DNA of 60,880 bases, taken from Anaerolineales bacterium UBA2200. Its GTDB lineage: Bacteria > Chloroflexota > Anaerolineae > UBA2200. The stretch covers positions 1 through 60,880 of the forward strand of contig DCVA01000004.1 in NCBI GenBank assembly GCA_002327925.1. Direction: 5' to 3'. Position numbers and translations under genes: made by a program. The notes under the pieces were generated by a model. It worked only from the letters and a program-made list of their open reading frames with translations. It did not search any database and was not told the DNA's origin. Shown here piece after piece: positions 59,424 to 60,880 of this stretch (within the stretch, counting starts at the first letter, position 1; each line of letters opens with the position of its first letter).

Positions 59424-60383
59424 CTAGCCATTGAGAAAGCCCTCGATGCGCGTCGCAACAGCATCGTCCAGCCCGCCGGAAACATCGAACCAGGCAATTG
59501 TCGGGTCGTCGGCCCTGAACCAGGTGCCCTGTTGTCGCACGAATCGCCTGGTGTCGCGCCGGATTAACGCGACCGCCTCGGTCAGGGTCACCTGGCCCTG
59601 CAAGTACAGGCCGATCTGACGATAGCCCAGTCCCGACATGGACGGCAAGCGGTAATCATAGCCTCGTTCAAGCAGGCCCTTCACTTCGGATACCAGGCCG
59701 GCCTCCAGCATGACGTCGATACGCTCGTCAATGCGCCGGTAAAGAGGCTCGCGGCCAAGAGCCAGTCCGATGCGCAGTACCCGATAGGGTGGCGCTTCGG
59801 CTGTCTGGGCTTCCGAGATCGGCCCGCCCAGGGCCAGACACACCTCCATGGCGCGGATCACCCGCCTTACGTTCCGCGCATCGATCCGCTCTGCGGCCAC
59901 AGGATCCAGACTACGCAGCCGGGCGTGAAGGGCCAGATGGCCATCTCGCTCCGCCTGCTGCAGCAGCTCCTGCCGCAGCCCCGGATTCGGTTCCACCTCG
60001 GGAATGCGCAGGCCCTGCAGGACCGCCCTGACGTACAGTCCTGTTCCCCCGACCAGCAGAGGCAGGCGCCCGCGGCTCAGTATGTCATCAATAACCCTGT
60101 ACGCCAGACGCTGGTACTGAGCCAGAGTGAAAGGTTCGTCTGGCTCCACAAGATCCAGCAGGTGATGCGGCACCCGCAGCCTCTCTGCCATTGCTGGCTT
60201 GGCTGTGCCGATGTCCATCCCGCGATAGACCTGCCGCGAGTCGGCAGAAACGACCTCCACCGCAAAGCGCCCGGCCAGGCTCAGAGCGAGAGCCGTCTTA
60301 CCCACTGCCGTCGGCCCAACGATAGCGATCAGCGGCTGGTGCTCAGCCCCGCTGCATCGGACAGGACCGGTCGGCTCGTTCAT
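59424..60383 (-). CDS. miaA: tRNA dimethylallyltransferase MiaA
   Basis: 319 aa from ATG 60383 (ATGA overlap with the yraN stop). Adds an isopentenyl group to A37. P-loop GPTAVGKT, SADSRQVYRGMDIGTAKP, VGGTGLYVRAVLQGL and a C-terminal GYRQIGLYLQGQVTLTEAV segment are all standard. Upstream in-frame extensions are rejected. Confidence 0.96.
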   Translation of the reverse strand: MNEPTGPVRCSGAEHQPLIAIVGPTAVGKTALALSLAGRFAVEVVSADSRQVYRGMDIGTAKPAMAERLRVPHHLLDLVEPDEPFTLAQYQRLAYRVIDDILSRGRLPLLVGGTGLYVRAVLQGLRIPEVEPNPGLRQELLQQAERDGHLALHARLRSLDPVAAERIDARNVRRVIRAMEVCLALGGPISEAQTAEAPPYRVLRIGLALGREPLYRRIDERIDVMLEAGLVSEVKGLLERGYDYRLPSMSGLGYRQIGLYLQGQVTLTEAVALIRRDTRRFVRQQGTWFRADDPTIAWFDVSGGLDDAVATRIEGFLNG

Positions 60384-60754
60384 CCCATCCCGACTACGGC
60401 GTTGCGAATGACCTCTACGCCCAGCAGCTCGCCCCGTGGCGTGAACCGCACCGCCACGGCATCGATGCCCCACTCCACATCCCGACTTGCATGCTCCTGA
60501 AGGTAGCAGTTCGCCACACGCACCAGCCGTTCCTGCTTGCGCCGCGTAATGGACTCTTTCGGCGACCCGAACAACGAGCCCCTCCGCGTGCGAACCTCGA
60601 CAAAGACCAGGCGTGAACCCTGCCTGGCCACGATGTCCATCTCACCCGCCTGGCAGCGATAGTTCCTCTGCAGGACCACATAGCCGCTCTTCTGCAGATG
60701 CCTGACGGCCAGATCTTCCCCTAGTTTGCCGAGCGCTTGCCTCGCGGTTTGCAC
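60380..60754 (-). CDS. YraN/UPF0102 endonuclease-like protein
   Basis: About 124 aa from GTG 60754. The family core GKLGEDLAVRHLQKSGYVVLQRNYRCQAGEMDIVARQG with FVEVRTR (PD-(D/E)xK-like nuclease fold) is intact. An ATG at 60805 would lengthen it, but that codon lies in the -35 box, so a downstream start is more likely. Ends by overlapping miaA. Function of UPF0102 is not firmly known. Confidence 0.9.
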   Translation of the reverse strand: MQTARQALGKLGEDLAVRHLQKSGYVVLQRNYRCQAGEMDIVARQGSRLVFVEVRTRRGSLFGSPKESITRRKQERLVRVANCYLQEHASRDVEWGIDAVAVRFTPRGELLGVEVIRNAVVGMG

Positions 60755-60776
60755 CGGACCGTATCCATTCCGCTGA

Positions 60777-60805
60777 ATTGTAGCATATGCGGCAGCGATG
60801 CACAA
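60777..60805 (-). promoter_or_regulatory. Promoter of yraN-miaA
   Basis: On the minus strand TTGTGC (60805-60800), 17-bp spacer, TACAAT (60782-60777). Transcription would begin about 60770, leaving a leader of under 20 nt before GTG 60754. Confidence 0.55.
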
Positions 60806-60880
60806 GTTACGCCTCTCAGAGGTGGTGCTTCTTGGGATGAGAATCCCCCGAAAGATTGTTAGGCACAGTTGAAATCTGGA

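Overview
This is a GC-rich (about 60-65%) bacterial chromosome segment with dense, co-directional, overlapping genes. The best guess is a Chloroflexota genome, perhaps an Anaerolineae-like thermophile. This is inferred from gene content, not from a marker phylogeny. Supporting points are Thr/Pro-rich (TPTxTP) tails on several exported proteins, a TtuB/TtuA tRNA-thiolation pair, the adenosine-specific kinase family (PF04008), an anaerobe-type rubrerythrin/high-molecular-weight rubredoxin pair, and a glucosyl-3-phosphoglycerate synthase. No phage, insertion sequence or CRISPR array is visible.

Layout. 1-5034 (-) is most of a very large secreted M23-peptidase/multi-domain surface protein that runs off the left edge. 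5771-18032 is housekeeping: PF04008 kinase (-), then on + trmD joined in frame to fumarase alpha, a lipoprotein, fumarase beta, a CBS-ACT protein, rplU-rpmA-rpmE, tdk, a DUF1385 protein, malic enzyme, ttuB-ttuA, a YhhQ-type transporter, era and a DUF72 protein. 18126-24007 (-) holds an exported TP-rich protein, an acyl-CoA ligase, glmS preceded by a clear glmS ribozyme, rubrerythrin and a flavoprotein-rubredoxin. 24131-39831 (-) is one continuous co-directional block: phosphoglucose isomerase, HAD phosphatase, two GT4 glycosyltransferases, a canonical DarA/PstA-type c-di-AMP receptor, a USP-USP-GpgS fusion, then a complete N-type ATPase operon (atpD-C-Q-R-B-E-F-A-G) with a second, divergent DarA-like gene wedged between atpA and atpG, and an Mrp-type Fe-S carrier at its end. 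40026-41189 (+) is an aminotransferase. 41252-47883 (-) is an accessory STAND/WD40 locus: 5-TM protein, SIR2-like protein (frameshifted), STAND NTPase with about 16 WD40 repeats, and a lipoprotein (frameshifted). 48040-60805 holds an SPFH protein, a NagD-like HAD, an ABC exporter, tRNA-Asp, CPBP-like, scpB, an AmaP-like protein, YfhO, a Ser/Thr kinase with an extracytoplasmic PPC-like domain, miaA and yraN.

Most interesting reading. The 24-40 kb block looks like a salt/osmotic-adaptation island. It has enzymes for a glucosylglycerate-type compatible solute beside a c-di-AMP receptor, followed by an N-ATPase (a class proposed to pump Na+ or H+ outward) that carries its own DarA paralogue with a CxxCxxC motif and altered ligand-loop residues. 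A PII-like c-di-AMP-receptor homologue translationally coupled inside an F-type ATPase operon would be a new way to regulate such an enzyme. The second system of interest is the SIR2-STAND-WD40 locus, a candidate NAD-depleting defence module. The third is the glmS ribozyme, with a roughly 70-nt structured insertion.

Regulatory signals read directly from sequence include several promoters with 17-bp spacing, three of which sit so close to the start codon that the mRNAs should be leaderless or nearly so. There is also a hairpin-plus-U-tract at the very start of the L21 mRNA and several strong intrinsic terminators.
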